A stretch of DNA of 64,000 bases from Megamerina dolium (taxonomy: Eukaryota > Arthropoda > Insecta > Diptera > Megamerinidae): assembly GCA_963854835.1 (NCBI GenBank), contig OY978527.1, forward strand, positions 24,518,557-24,582,556, written 5' to 3'. The notes under the pieces are model-generated. The model worked only from the letters and a program-made list of their open reading frames with translations, was not told the origin of the DNA and did no database searches. This document shows positions 25,490 through 36,420 of the stretch, in pieces. The translations under genes were made by a program, and so were the position numbers. Each line of letters opens with the position of its first letter. Position 1 is the first letter of the stretch.

Positions 25490-27794
25490 TACTATCTAAC
25501 ATATAACATCTGCTTAAAGCATCTACATGAGCCATTGAGGTTGCCGCCCGATGTTTAACTTAATAATTAAAATTCTCAAATGTGAAAACCCATCTAACAA
25601 TGCAGGAATTAACCTGTTTCTTTCTCAAAGCTTGAGCTAGCGCACTGCAATCTGTAACAATGGTGAAGTGGATCCCCTTCAATTGCGTTTTAAATCTCTT
25701 CGAAGCATAAACAATAGTTAAAATTTCAATTTCGAAACTATGAAACCTAATTCGGTCTCCGAAGCAGGTTTTAAGAACCCTGTTTCTGCATCAAAATTGC
25801 GCCAAAACCCAATTTATTGGCATCAGTGTGTAACTCAGTTTCTTTTACTGGACTATAAATTGCCAAAACTGGAGCAAATATTAAATACTTCTTCAATTGA
25901 CTAAAGGATTCGACACACCTGTGCGTAATGTCAAATACAGAAGCTTTCTTTAGTAGAGAGGTCAAAGGTTTTGCGATTTCAGAAAACGATCGAACAAATG
26001 GCATAATGAGAGAACATAAACCCAAACATTGCTGAACCCCTTTGAAATTCCGACGTTGCGGAAGGTTTCTAATTGCTTCTATGTGTATTGGGTGACATCC
26101 TTGTTCACAACGTAACCCAAAAAATCTATTTCAAAAAAACCGTATTTACAGTTATACATCCTAAGTTCTAAACCTCTCTTCCGTAACCGTTGCAAAACAT
26201 TATTATATGGGATTCAAAGTCCTCAGTAGCTATTGTTATATCGTCAATAAACACCACTATCTTGCTGGCATGAATAAGTTCTTTCAAGAAATAAAGCGTT
26301 GAAAAAAAGCGGGAACATTCTTTAACCCAAAAGGCATTCGAGTGTATTCATACTGACTACCAGAAGTTACGCACGAAGTATATTTTATCGTTTCCTCATT
26401 CATTTTAACTTGGTGGAAGCCATTTCTTAAGTATAATGATGTAAAATATTTTTTCCCTTCTAAATACTCAACCAGTGGTATTGGAAAGTTATTTCGAATT
26501 ATTTTCTTGTTAAAAAACCTATAGGTAGTCAATACAGAGTCTGCCCTTGCCGATTTTTTCCGCACTAGAACAGATGCTGATGCGTAAGATGGATTTCTGT
26601 ATCTAGTAACTCCCCGTGCCAAGAGTTCATCAATTATTGTTTACCTATCTGCTTTTTCGGCATATGATAACCTAAGTGGTGCACAATGCAATGGAGTATC
26701 ATCCGACTCTCTCTCTCGGCATCTGACAAAGGATTGCAATAATATTTATTAATTACGTTTAGCAGCATCCCAGCATACTCCCTAAGGCAGTAAATCTGTA
26801 AATTAATCTCATTAATGCTAACACCCTCAATACGCTACCAATGCATGCATTCACGGTATGCTGTTCAATAAAAAAGCTTGATTCTACATCTTGTGTTATA
26901 TCACCTCTTTCCACGGCAAATATTTGTACCCCAAATTCATTTACATAATACACCGGAGGTATCGAGGACGGAACCTTAACCATATCGCTATTCAATAGTG
27001 GTTTTACCTTTCTAATAGTACCCTTCATCAGACATTGTTCACAATTTTTACAAAGATGTGACAGACCAAATAAATCAAGAGCACCATAATTAAGATTTTT
27101 TAGCAACTGTATTCTACACGCATTTTTAATTTCAATTAATTAATTTTTGGAGAACACATAATTTGATTTTAATTTACATAAAAAAAATATTAAGTTTCTT
27201 CAATAGATCACGACCCACCAGCAGTGGCACCGATAAATCTGTGTCTGAAAGTATAGATAATTCATGAACAACATACCGGTTACCAAACTTTATTAAACAT
27301 TTTGTGTCATCATACGTACATAACCTAACATTACCAACCCCGGTCTAATTGGAACGTTTTAACTTTTCACTTCTCATAAACGGCACGCATTATCTCCTAA
27401 TAAAACTCTTCGGACTACCAGAATCAAAAAGAGAGAGAAGTTCAAAGAATTTAGTGCACTTAACTCTTTTAATCCTAAAAGCGACACTCACCATTTATAG
27501 TTCTTGAACCGTCCTAACCAACTCTCCACCGACATCACAGACTGGACCCGGTTTGGAATCGTTGACTGCCGATACTTATCCACGCTTAGGGCATGCTTGG
27601 AAATAGTGGCTCATTTCACCGCATTTAATGCAAGATACCAAAAGTCGTTTAGGCTTGAAGCGGTGCGATTGGAAATGCCCAAATTGCGAATAGTTGTAGC
27701 AACGAACTGTGGTTACTTCTGCTGGTGTAGTAGCTACAGCACCACCTAATATCGGTAAGGCACTTGGCTTGACACTCTTCACCCCTGAATTCAA
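25490..27794 (-). pseudogene. Ty3/gypsy Gag-Pol relic
   Basis: Decayed minus-strand element with parts in the expected order. At 27794-27576 is a nucleocapsid end with a degenerate first knuckle and CIKCGEMSHYFQAC. Near 27440-27380 is the aspartic protease motif LFDSGSPKSFI. At 26622-26284 are reverse transcriptase fingers and part of the palm (NGFHQVKMNE, then YTRMPFGLKNVPAFFQRFI). At 26025-25771 is the connection and RNase H start (LHTDANKLGFGAILMQK), and at about 25660-25510 the RNase H end (TDCSALAQALRKKQV and MAHVDALSRC). Frameshifts and stops separate all parts. No LTR was seen. Confidence 0.85.
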
Positions 27795-28140
27795 TCATTC
27801 AATCAATCAAAAGAGAACCTGACGTTGGAGCAAGAAAAAATGTTGTTCATCAATTGGACCACACGAAACCAGACCGAAGATTGTTAGAGGATATGAGCCC
27901 TACGGCTGATACTTCAGAGGACCAACTACAAGTGTTGCGGGCACTGCGACCCTACGAGGTCATGTTTGGCCAAGACTGGGCATTCGCAAAAGATGTGGAT
28001 CGATGTTTCATCCCCCTCCAGACAGAGTCTATACTCCGTGTCAAAGGATAATCCCATTTTGAAGAGGTAATTTACGCCGTCGAATTTGTCAATTGTCTTT
28101 GATATTTATTGTGGTAATGCTTTTCTATCATAGCTTTGGG
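27795..28140. other. Unassigned stretch with one short open frame
   Basis: The frame 27854-28051 (+) is open for 65 codons but has no motif I can name. Confidence 0.4.
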
Positions 28141-28146
28141 CGATGC

Positions 28147-28510
28147 CTAGCTTATACCGCAGAAAGGTCCCAGGCCCGTCAGTGGAGAAGACGAGCCAGC
28201 TCTCGCTAGTTCGCCCGCCAATTCATTGCTCTTAATTCCGCTGTGCTCCTGCACCCAACATAATGTGACCTTATTTTGCATAGAAAGTTTTTGTAGAATA
28301 AAGAAGCTTTGAATGAGAACTCCCATGAGGAGAGAGATTTGATGGCAGCGTTGTTGTCTGAGTAGTTTGGAAGTAGAAGTCACATGCATCTCTCCGCCCG
28401 ACTACCATTTGCCAGCACTCAAGCATAGACGATTCTAAGCTAGAGCCTGTTTCTAGCCGCCCCCACGTTACATGTGCACCATTTTTTTCTTTATTATTTG
28501 AGAAAGTATA
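28147..28510 (-). pseudogene. LINE RNase H domain relic
   Basis: The segment reads VTLCWVQEHSGIKSNELAG and then GPFCGIS, matching the last motif (WVPGHxGIxGNExAD) of RNase H domains in I/LOA-type LINEs; the final D is replaced (ELAGELAR). A weak TDSS-like start lies upstream near 28510. Nothing else of the element is visible. Confidence 0.7.
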
Positions 28511-28514
28511 AAGT

Positions 28515-28945
28515 TTTATACCCAAGACAACTTAACTCCTCAATTGAATGATATCAATATATTCCCCCAGCTGAGCTAATATGACAGATTAGTGCAATAG
28601 ATTTAAGCTCTGTATATAAAGTATTTTAAGATAGAGCATCCGCATTAATAGAACAATTAACTTTTTTCCATGATCACTCTTTATTAATTTTAATCATATT
28701 TTAATCATTTAATCATTTTAGTGCGATACTTATACTAATATTCTTTTTCAATAATGCACGGGCAAACTATTGAAATTATTTGAACTATTTTACCTGCCAT
28801 TATTTTATTATTTATTGATTTTCCTTCTTTACGATTATTGTCAAAACTGGGATTCGAATGACAAGAAGGGTTTGGCTAGCATCATACTAGCATCATAGTG
28901 TAAAACCAACGCAGCTACATTACATTAAGAGCTGTAAGATATCTG
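28515..28945. other. AT-rich stretch before copia gag
   Basis: No recognised gene; it may include decayed copia leader or LTR, but I cannot show it. Confidence 0.4.
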
Positions 28946-29003
28946 CGGAAGCATGGAAGAAGTTGGAGAAAATATATGTCACAGGGACCGGTGACCGCAA
29001 AAA

Positions 29004-29390
29004 GTGACATTTTACAAGCAACTCTTAAATATGCGGATGCAGGAACATGACAATATGGTGGAGTTCATCAATTCGTTTACTGGAATGTCAGAAAAGCTAA
29101 CAGAGATTGGAATCACGTTACAAGACGAACTGTTAAGTATAATTCTTCTATCAAGTTTATCTAAGTCTTTTGAAAATTATGTAATCGCTATTGAAACAAG
29201 GGACAATTTGCCGGAATACACTACATTAAAGCTGAAACTTCTAGAAGAAGCAGACAGATACAAACAACAAGATGTTTCAGTAGGCGACAACAACGTTCAA
29301 CAAACAACAAAGAAAGACATGAAAAAATTCAACGGTAAATGTTTTGCATGTGGTAAGAAAGGGCACTTTGCAAATAAATGCAAAATATAG
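29004..29390 (+). CDS. Copia Gag, partial
   Basis: 128 open codons. The first ~95 residues have the predicted helical pattern of the copia Gag (UBN2-type) region: MRMQEHDNMVEFINSF, then LLSSLSKSFENYV. Near the end is a CCHC knuckle, CFACGKKGHFANKC, and the frame stops just after it at 29388-29390. In intact copia elements Gag and Pol are one frame, so this stop is probably a lesion. The start shown is an internal ATG; related sequence is present upstream (about 28946-29003) in another frame. Confidence 0.85.
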   Translation: MTFYKQLLNMRMQEHDNMVEFINSFTGMSEKLTEIGITLQDELLSIILLSSLSKSFENYVIAIETRDNLPEYTTLKLKLLEEADRYKQQDVSVGDNNVQQTTKKDMKKFNGKCFACGKKGHFANKCKI

Positions 29391-29444
29391 AGTAAACAAG
29401 TTGAAAAGCCTGTATGATCGGTAATATACATGCATTGCCTTTTT

Positions 29445-30115
29445 TTAAAATGTCCGAGCCTCGAACAGAAAATTTATTGGAGTTGATCCATACAGATGCT
29501 TGCGGTCCTATTAATGGCACGTCAGTTGGTGGTGCTTTTATTTTTTTACGTTTATCGACGATAATTCTCGTTTTATTTTTGTGTACATTTTAAAGAACAA
29601 AGAAAGAATTGAGTAAGTTCCAGTCCTTCAAGTATAGAAAATGGTAAAGAATATGTGAATAAGTGTTTTGACACATTTCTGCAACAGAATGGTATAAGAC
29701 ATGAGCTGACCGGTGTGGCTAAACGTGCAAACAGGATGTTGGTGGAAATGGCCCGATGTATGTTAATCCATTCTGGCTTAAACCAAAACTTGTTGGCAGA
29801 AGCTGTGTCGACGCAGCATACATAAGGAACAAATGTCCTACAAAAGTACTCAAAAATGAAACGCCGTATGAAATATGGTACAACAAAAAACCATCAGTAG
29901 GTTAAAACGTTTGGTGTAATAGCAGTAGCTCTTGATAAAACACATCATGCTAAATTTAAAGCTAAAGGCAAACAATATGTAATGGTTGGATATTCAAACG
30001 ATTCCAAAGCATATCGTTTGTATGATAAAGAAACGCACAAAGTTGTTGTGAAAAGAGACGTACTTTTCAATAAGCACTTTGCAAGCGGCAGCGACGTACA
30101 CGACAACGAGAAGGT
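29445..30115 (+). pseudogene. Copia integrase, broken, left of LINE insertion
   Basis: Contains LLELIHTDACGPI (first catalytic D), then YVNKCFDTFLQQNGIRHE and ANRMLVEMARCMLIHSGL around the catalytic E, and YVMVGYSNDSKAYRLYDKE in the C-terminal part. Frames change at least three times. The reading is cut at 30115 by the LINE and resumes at 32972. Confidence 0.85.
30103..30115. repeat. Target-site duplication of nested LINE (left)
   Basis: ACAACGAGAAGGT is repeated at 32959-32971 and brackets the LINE inserted into copia. Confidence 0.92.
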
Positions 30116-32958
30116 TTCCGCGTTTTTGCGACAACTGGGTCTACGTCCCGAAACTACTCGAGACATCTGTCTCGACCAAAGGTTATCAACTTCAACAACA
30201 ATTTCAGCGTCATCGACGGCATGCGCAGGCATGCCCTTGTGTTTTTTCATATACGGAGTGGTGCTTCCCGGCCACACTGCTACGGTTATTACTTCAACGC
30301 GCCGGAATCGAACTGAACCCTGCTCCTCAGACTTGGTTGTGCACGGTATGCAGGAAGCGCATACAGCGTTCCCAGTACTCCGTCCGATGCACTGGCTGCG
30401 AGGACTGGTGCCACGTCAAGGCGTGTTCAGGCCTTCGCTCACACAGAGATTGGACTAACAACTTGGTAGCGCAATGCTGCAATAGCCAACAACAACAACA
30501 ACAACAACGAAACACACAACCACAACCTGGGACCACCACAACCACCAACAGATCGTCATCCTCGTTCCGTATTCTGCAGTTTAACTGCAATGGCCTTTGG
30601 GGTAAGCTCCATGAGATTGTTGACCATATGGATCGCTATAACATTCCTATAGCGGCGATTCAAGAGACCAAGCTGACAAGTCGATCAAAACTCACCCATT
30701 TAGGTGACTATAACACCTTCCGAGTAGACAGAACGCGCAACAGCGGTGGTGGTATAGCTTTTATTCTCCATAACAGCGTCAAATATCGCCAGCTGCCTTT
30801 GCCAACCTGCACAAATGACAATTTCATGGAGCTACAAGGGATGGCAATCAGATCCGGGGGTGCTGAGGTGGAGATTGTTAATGTCTACATTCCACACGGT
30901 AGTAGCTGCGACGGTGGCTATCAGCCCCAAATTGCGCAGCTGCTTGATGGTGACAATCGGCTTGTGATCGGTGATTTTAATGCTCACCACGAGATGTGGA
31001 GCTCGGCTCTGGGCAATGATCAGCGTGTCTACAGCATTGCGGAGCAGATAGACGGCTCCTTCTGCGGAGTCCTCAACAACTGCTTGCAGACTAGATTGAC
31101 TAGATCCTGCTCCAGTTCACCAGACATAAGTATTGCTAGGTCAGCTATCCTGCTCTCTGCCAGTTGGACCAGACTACGATCTGATAATCTGCCAATTACT
31201 ATCACCATTGAACGTCCGGATGATTTCATGGAGGCGGAAAAGAAAACTTTCATTAACTACAACAAGGCCAACTGGGATAAGTTCCGAACGCAAACTGATT
31301 GCGCATTCGCTTGTGCACAAACACCATCAAATGTGCGCGCGGGTGAAAAACTCTTCAGAGAGGTGATCAGGAGAGCCGCCGCCCAAATTATCCTCGAGAA
31401 GCTGCTATGCTCGCTGACGAAAGAGATTCCATCAGAGCGATCGATTCTGGTGGCCAACGCATCGAGGAGATAAACGCCAAGATAAAACAGCTTGTGGACG
31501 AACATAGCAAGAAGAAATGGTCGGAACATCTGGACCGCTGCGAAAACGGTTCAAAAAGATTGTGGTCAACGATTAAGGCCCTCTCTAAGCAAGAGAGACG
31601 CAAAGACCTTGCTGCTATCTCCTTCAACACTGATGTGGTGGAGGGTGCTGAGAGATTCACGAGTCTGTTCTGCTGCCAGTTTGTCGAACGCCCTGTATCG
31701 AGCGACAAATCAAAAAGGGCAATCATCAGGAAGCTCCACGCCCTCAAGACTATGGCCAATAACGACATCATCGATTTTACGGCTCAGGAGGTGGGTAACG
31801 CCATCAAAGGCGCCAAAGCGTCTAAGGCGCTGGGCCCGGATGGGATCTCAATGATGATGCTCAAGAACTTGGGCGACTCAGGGTTGGAATACCTAGCGAC
31901 TATCTTCAACTTGTCGATATGCTCTTCCATCATTCCAGACATTTGGTAGGTAGGACGCATCATCCCATTCCTAAGCCTGGCAAGCCGGTGGACCAAGGGA
32001 AGTCCTTCCGACTAATCTCGCTGCTCTCCCCAGTTGCGAAAACTCTTGAGGCCCTCCTCCTCCCTACACTCGCTGGGGATCTGAAGCTGGCCCCCACCAG
32101 CATGGTTTCCAAAAGATGCACAGCACCAAGGGCCTCGCTGGAAGTTCATGGGGAAAAGACAGCGAAACGCTACTCACAACTTACAAAGCGATAGGCAGAT
32201 AAGTGGTGAATTATGCAGCCCCCGTCTGGACACCATCTATAAGTGACACACAGTGGCGTAGACTACAAGAGGCCCAAAATGCAGCACTCCGTACCATCAC
32301 TGGCTGCCACCTTATGTCACACGAGGACCACCTGCATGATGAGACGAAGCTGCTAAAAGTTCGTGAACACAACGAGTTGCTGGCCAAACAGTTTTGGCTG
32401 GCCTGCCACATGGAAGGACACCCCAACAACGCGCTCACATTTGTGCCGCCACCCCCGAGGCGGATCAGGAACGACTTGACGACTTACACTGACGACATTG
32501 ACAGACTAACAAACAATAATTCGCTGGATTACAACTCGCACTCCTCTGCTTCCAAATACTTGCATGCGGAAGCGGTAGAAGCTACGACGAGCGCGCACCA
32601 GCCCAACAAAATCCTTAACGGAAGACGCCCACTTGTTGCCAACGTGGAAAAATTACTGCCCAGGAAAACAAGGTGCACCTTAGCGCAACTCAGATCGGGA
32701 TACAGTAAATTCCACAATAATTATCTTTCAAAAATCGATCCCAATATACCGGACGAATGCCCCGATTGCGGCCAATCACCGCACGACACTCTCCACTTAT
32801 TCAATTGTCCCTTGCACCCCACAAATCTGATACCCATACAGCTCTGGACACACCCTCTTGAGGTGTCCACATTTCTGGGACTTGACCTTCACGAGGACAC
32901 GAGCGAACAATAGCTTGGGATGCTGACGACGACACAAATTGAAGTTGCTACAACAACA
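30116..32958 (+). mobile_element. Jockey/CR1-group LINE nested in copia
   Basis: 2,843 bp between 13-bp target duplications, ending in a (CAA)n tail. It codes for a PHD-type zinc finger, endonuclease, the start of a reverse transcriptase and the C-terminal region; a deletion has removed the palm. The clade is not settled: endonuclease and RT motifs are of the kind often labelled jockey in flies, while the N-terminal PHD finger is also seen in CR1 ORF1. Confidence 0.88.
30160..32913 (+). pseudogene. LINE ORF (PHD finger, EN, RT remnant, C-terminal zinc knuckle)
   Basis: First frame (to 31473): RAGIELNPAPQTW, then a PHD-like finger (CTVCRKRIQRSQYSVRCTGC, WCHVKAC), a poly-Q stretch, and endonuclease motifs LQFNCNGLWGKL, IQETKLTSRS, VIGDFNAHHEMW and SDNLPI. 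Second frame (31407-31949): RT start with SKALGPDGISMMMLKN. Third (31919-32194): PGKPVDQGKSFRLISLLSPV and a decayed H-x-HGF-like stretch; the frame then jumps near 32140 to KAIG, so motifs A to D, including the YADD box, are gone. The last frame (32203-32913) begins VNYAAPVWTPSISDTQW and ends with the knuckle CPDCGQSPHDTLHLFNC. Confidence 0.88.
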
Positions 32959-32971
32959 ACAACGAGAAGGT
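32959..32971. repeat. Target-site duplication of nested LINE (right)
   Basis: Second copy of ACAACGAGAAGGT; copia reading resumes directly after it. Confidence 0.92.
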
Positions 32972-33723
32972 CGACGTGATGCACTTTTATGTTAACGGCG
33001 ATGAACAAAACGACAAAGTTAGACAGCTTTGCGACGTGGAGGAAGCGGTGAATAACGATTCACACTATGACACAGCGGATGAAGAGAGCGTAAGCAGTAG
33101 TGGCACACAAGAGAAAATCGACAATGATGAGGAGACATGCACAGATATTTGTGCACCAGCATCGAGGAAAGTGGGTCCTGGAAGGCCAAAAATCATTCGC
33201 AGCAAGTAAGCAACATTATAGCCGAGGAGATATCCAAAGATGCCAATGTAGCACTCTCCGGTCATTTTTCCCAGCAATGGAAAAAGGCTATGGATGAGGA
33301 GTTTTCTGCATTAAAGCGAAACGAAACATGGATGTTGTTAATCTACCACCAGGTAAGAAAGTCATCAAGAGCAAATGGGTTTTCGCTCTTAAGAAAAATA
33401 AGTACGGGAAAATAGAACGTCACAAAGCACGGCTAGTGACTAATGGTTGTGAACAGCGATTTGGTATCGACTACACCGAAACTTTTTCCCCAATTGTGCG
33501 CTATGCAACAATAAGAATGTTGTTGGCAATAGCAGTTGAAGAAAAAATGCATTTACATCAAATGGATGTTAGCACTGCATATTTAAACAGTGGATTGAAA
33601 GACGATATATATATACAACAACTAAAATATTACGTAGACGTCAAACAATCAACAAAGGTGTTGAAATTGCAGAAAGCAATTTATGGTTTAAAGCAATCGG
33701 GTAGGTAGTGGAATTTCAAGCTA
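32972..33723 (+). pseudogene. Copia Pol, RT start, between LINE and Tc1 insertions
   Basis: An acidic linker (EDETCTDICAP-type) is followed, after a frame change near 33210, by the copia RT start: KRNETWMLLIYHQ, then VIKSKWVFALKKNKYGKIER, GIDYTETFSPIVRYATIR, HQMDVSTAYLNSGLKDDIYI and AIYGLKQSGR. A stop (TAG, 33706-33708) follows where the family has SGRQW. The piece ends at the TA used by the Tc1-like element. Confidence 0.88.
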
Positions 33724-35360
33724 CAGTGGCTCCCAGCTTATTTCGTACAGTGACAGTTTAAAAATTGCTGCAGTCGTAATTCCTAATATAGCAAAAATTT
33801 GAACAAAATATAAATGCCATTTTTGAAAGGAAGGTTTGTTTTTTATTTTCCAAAATTTACTTTTTCAAAATTTTAGTGTTTGACACTATAAAAAAATAAA
33901 ATAAGAAAAAAATAGGAAAATTCATGTCACAGCTTATTTCGTACAGTCTCTTTAAGTTCAAACTAAAAACAAAGTAAGTTGATTTTAATATTTAGTATGA
34001 CATCCCTTAGCGTTAATGACAGCCTGGAGTCTATTTGGCATTGAATCCACCAATTTTTGAGTGATGTCTGGTGTGATTTTTTTCCATTCCTCCATTAGTA
34101 CCTTCTTTAGGTCTTGCTTATTAGAAATCTTGTGTGTTCTTATTTTATTGTCCAAAATAGACCAAAGATTTTCAATCACATTCATGTCAGATGACTGTGG
34201 TGGTGGAGACATCAAGTGTGGGCAGTTCCAAATAAGCCAAGATTTATGTTTTGGGTCATTATCTTGGTAGTACCGAAATTCTTCCCGCAAACCCAGTTTG
34301 TCTGCACTTTGAAGTAAATTGTTTTTCAGAATCTCGAGGTACTTCATTTTGTCCATTGTTCCCTCAATAAAAACCAATTCACCTACTCCGGCTGCTGACA
34401 TACAGGCCCAAACCATCACGCTACCGCCACCATGCTTCACTGTGGGCTTAAGGTTCTCCTTGTTTAGCTCGGTATTCGCTTTACGCCAAACATATGACAT
34501 TCCGTCCGAGCCAAAAATATTAAACTTAGACTCATCCGCGAAAATAACGGTATTCCAGAACGCAGGAGTATTAATAATATGCTCTTTGGCGAAGTCAAGT
34601 CGGCGTTGTATATTCATTTTCGAAATGAATGGTTTCTTTCGGGCTACTCGACCGTTCAAGTCATGATTGCGCAGCACACGTCGGACAGTTTCAGCACTGG
34701 ATGATTTTCCTATTTCACGCTGAACCTCTGCAGCCAACTTCGGAGCGGATAACTTTGGATTTTTCTTAATTTTTCGTACAATATAACGCTCGTCTGATGC
34801 GTTGAAAATCTTATTAGGTGCTTCTCTGCCCTTGTTCTCCAACCGATTTTCGCGAACGAAGCGTTGAATGATGTATTGGACAGTTGAGGCACTTAAATTT
34901 GTCATTTCAGCAATTTTTTGCACACTCTGACCTTTCCTAAAATGGTTAATTACCAGTTTACGCTGTTCCATCGTTGTACGATGACCCATAAAGCTAAATG
35001 TTTAATTTACAGCACTTTAACTATTTAAAATAATAATAATAAAAATTGTTATAATAGTTAAAAAGGTCCAAAAACTCATACAATTCAAAAAAACTTTGTA
35101 ACTGCGCGGCAGAATGAAACTTACTTACATTGAAGTTTGTGTACGAAATAAGATGTGAGCTGAAAATCAGCTGATCAATAGTTTTTCTCTCTTGCATGAC
35201 AAAAAGAACAATTTTTGGGGTTCCCCGTTTTCTTATTAGGTTTACTAAACACATACATAGACATCTACATTCAAAACTTATTGATAAGTTTTTTAGTTTC
35301 GATGTTACAGCCATGTACATAAAAATATATACACTGTACGAAATAAGCTGTGAGCCACTG
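33724..35360 (-). mobile_element. Tc1-like DNA transposon B with IR/DR ends
   Basis: 1,637 bp flanked by TA on both sides. Each end has two copies of the motif CAGCTTATTTCGTAC about 190-200 bp apart: outer at 33735 and 35346 side, inner at 33930 and 35141-35160, mirrored left and right. This is the IR/DR plan of the Minos/S/Paris/Bari group. Removing the element plus one TA rejoins the copia reading frame. The encoded transposase is open but has an altered catalytic spacing. Confidence 0.93.
33985..34989 (-). CDS. Tc1-like transposase, 334 aa, short D-E spacing
   Basis: Open from ATG at 34989 to TAA. Residues 1-55 hold a helix-turn-helix (VQKIAEMTNLSASTVQYIIQ), about 60-120 a second DNA-binding region, and about 145-300 the catalytic core: FADESKFNIF, KHGGGSVMVWACMSAAG, YYQDNDPKHKS and DMNVIENLWSIL. 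Only 29 residues lie between the second D and the E, whereas the family norm is 34. The five missing residues fall after KHKS (near 34240), which fits a 15-bp in-frame deletion, so the enzyme is probably inactive. Length 334 aa is close to the usual ~340. A second ATG at codon 7 is an alternative start. Confidence 0.92.
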   Translation of the reverse strand: MGHRTTMEQRKLVINHFRKGQSVQKIAEMTNLSASTVQYIIQRFVRENRLENKGREAPNKIFNASDERYIVRKIKKNPKLSAPKLAAEVQREIGKSSSAETVRRVLRNHDLNGRVARKKPFISKMNIQRRLDFAKEHIINTPAFWNTVIFADESKFNIFGSDGMSYVWRKANTELNKENLKPTVKHGGGSVMVWACMSAAGVGELVFIEGTMDKMKYLEILKNNLLQSADKLGLREEFRYYQDNDPKHKSWLIWNCPHLMSPPPQSSDMNVIENLWSILDNKIRTHKISNKQDLKKVLMEEWKKITPDITQKLVDSMPNRLQAVINAKGCHTKY

Positions 35361-35784
35361 TATATGAAACTTTAAAGCAAATAGGATTTGTAGCTTGCGA
35401 CAGCGAGCTTTGTTTATAGAAGAGAAATTCTGGTGAAAAACAAATTCTAATAGCGGTCTACGTGGACGATATTATTATTTCATGTAAAGAAATAGTTGAA
35501 ATTCATCGATTCAAAGAGGCCATTGGGGAAAGATTGAATCTGGCTGGCAAAGGCGTCTTACAACATTTTCTTGGAATTGAAATTGAACGGAAAGGCGAAG
35601 TAGGTGATATTTCATTGAGTCAAATCCAGTATATAAAAGATTTACTCAAGCATTATGGCATGAACAACTGCAAAGTAGCATCAGAATCATTGGAACCCAG
35701 TTATCAAGTAGCATGCAACAATCAATGTAGTAAGGCAGATGTTAAAGAATACCAGTCGTTAATTGGAACACTTATGCATCTTGG
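35361..35784 (+). pseudogene. Copia RT end, between Tc1 and SINE insertions
   Basis: Starts YETLKQIGFVACDSELC, has a break near 35430, then YVDDIIISCKEIVEI (the YVDD active-site box of copia RT), LQHFLGIEIER and QSLIGTLMHL, where SINE sequence begins. Most of it (35462-35784) is one open frame. Confidence 0.88.
35772..35784. repeat. Target-site duplication of SINE fragment (left)
   Basis: TTATGCATCTTGG is repeated at 35850-35862; a third, partial trace (TTTCTTGG) stands at 36321-36328 where copia resumes. Confidence 0.85.
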
Positions 35785-35849
35785 TGGAAGAGAAGCTCGG
35801 CCAATGAGCCCTTTGGGGCTTTAAGTGCCACATATTTATTTTTTTATTT
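35785..35849 (+). mobile_element. SINE 3'-end fragment in copia
   Basis: Last ~55 bp of the SINE (TGGAAGAGAAGCTCGGCC to AAGTGCCACAT) plus an A/T tail, between two copies of a 13-bp target sequence. Confidence 0.85.
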
Positions 35850-35862
35850 TTATGCATCTTGG

Positions 35863-36196
35863 TGGGTGCCGTAGCTCAGTGGTTAGTGTGTTGGCCTTCT
35901 GTAGGTCGTAATTCAATCCCAGGCTGCTGCATAACAAATTTAATATCAAAAAGATTTTTCTTTCGAACGGTACTCACCTGTCTGCAAGCAATTGGCAATT
36001 CTGCCTACAGTAACAACTTGCCATGAAAAAGCTTCTAAAACAAAGCTGTGACAAAGCTTAGCAAGGGTTCTGCCGTTCAGAATAGGCTAAAATAAGTAGG
36101 TCCCTTCTAATACTGTCTAAATTTAAGACGCACAACAGTAATGCAAGAGAAGCTCGTCCAATGAGCCCTTTGGGGCTTTAAGTGCCACATATTTAT

Positions 36197-36202
<6 letters not shown>
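35863..36202 (+). mobile_element. tRNA-derived SINE, full-length, in copia
   Basis: Head TGCCGTAGCTCAGTGGTTAG (A-box region), B box close to GGTCGTAATTCAATCCC, then the conserved body and the tail GGGCTTTAAGTGCCACATAT. It follows directly on the second target copy. The 3' end runs into (TA)n. Confidence 0.88.
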
Positions 36203-36260
<58 letters not shown>

Positions 36261-36269
36261 ATATAAATA

Positions 36270-36320
<51 letters not shown>
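36203..36320. repeat. (TA)n microsatellite at SINE tail
   Basis: TA run with a short (GT)n and AAATA interruption near 36250-36275; copia resumes just after it. Confidence 0.96.
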
Positions 36321-36322
<2 letters not shown>

Positions 36323-36323
36323 C

Positions 36324-36420
36324 TTGGTATAACAACGAGACCTGATATTCTTCATTCTGTTTCAAAGCTGCCACAGAGAAACCGAGATCCACACATGTGG
36401 GCAGCAATGTGCATGATCGG
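36324..36420 (+). pseudogene. Copia RNase H-side fragment
   Basis: [20 protein letters not shown], the conserved segment after the copia RT, continued for a few codons and then lost by deletion or frameshift. Confidence 0.8.

Noticed and set aside
27854..28051. 65-codon plus-strand frame
   Set aside because: Not recognised and short; kept only as an unassigned stretch.
30480..30560. Poly-Gln tract as a host regulatory gene
   Set aside because: It lies inside the LINE frame between PHD finger and endonuclease.
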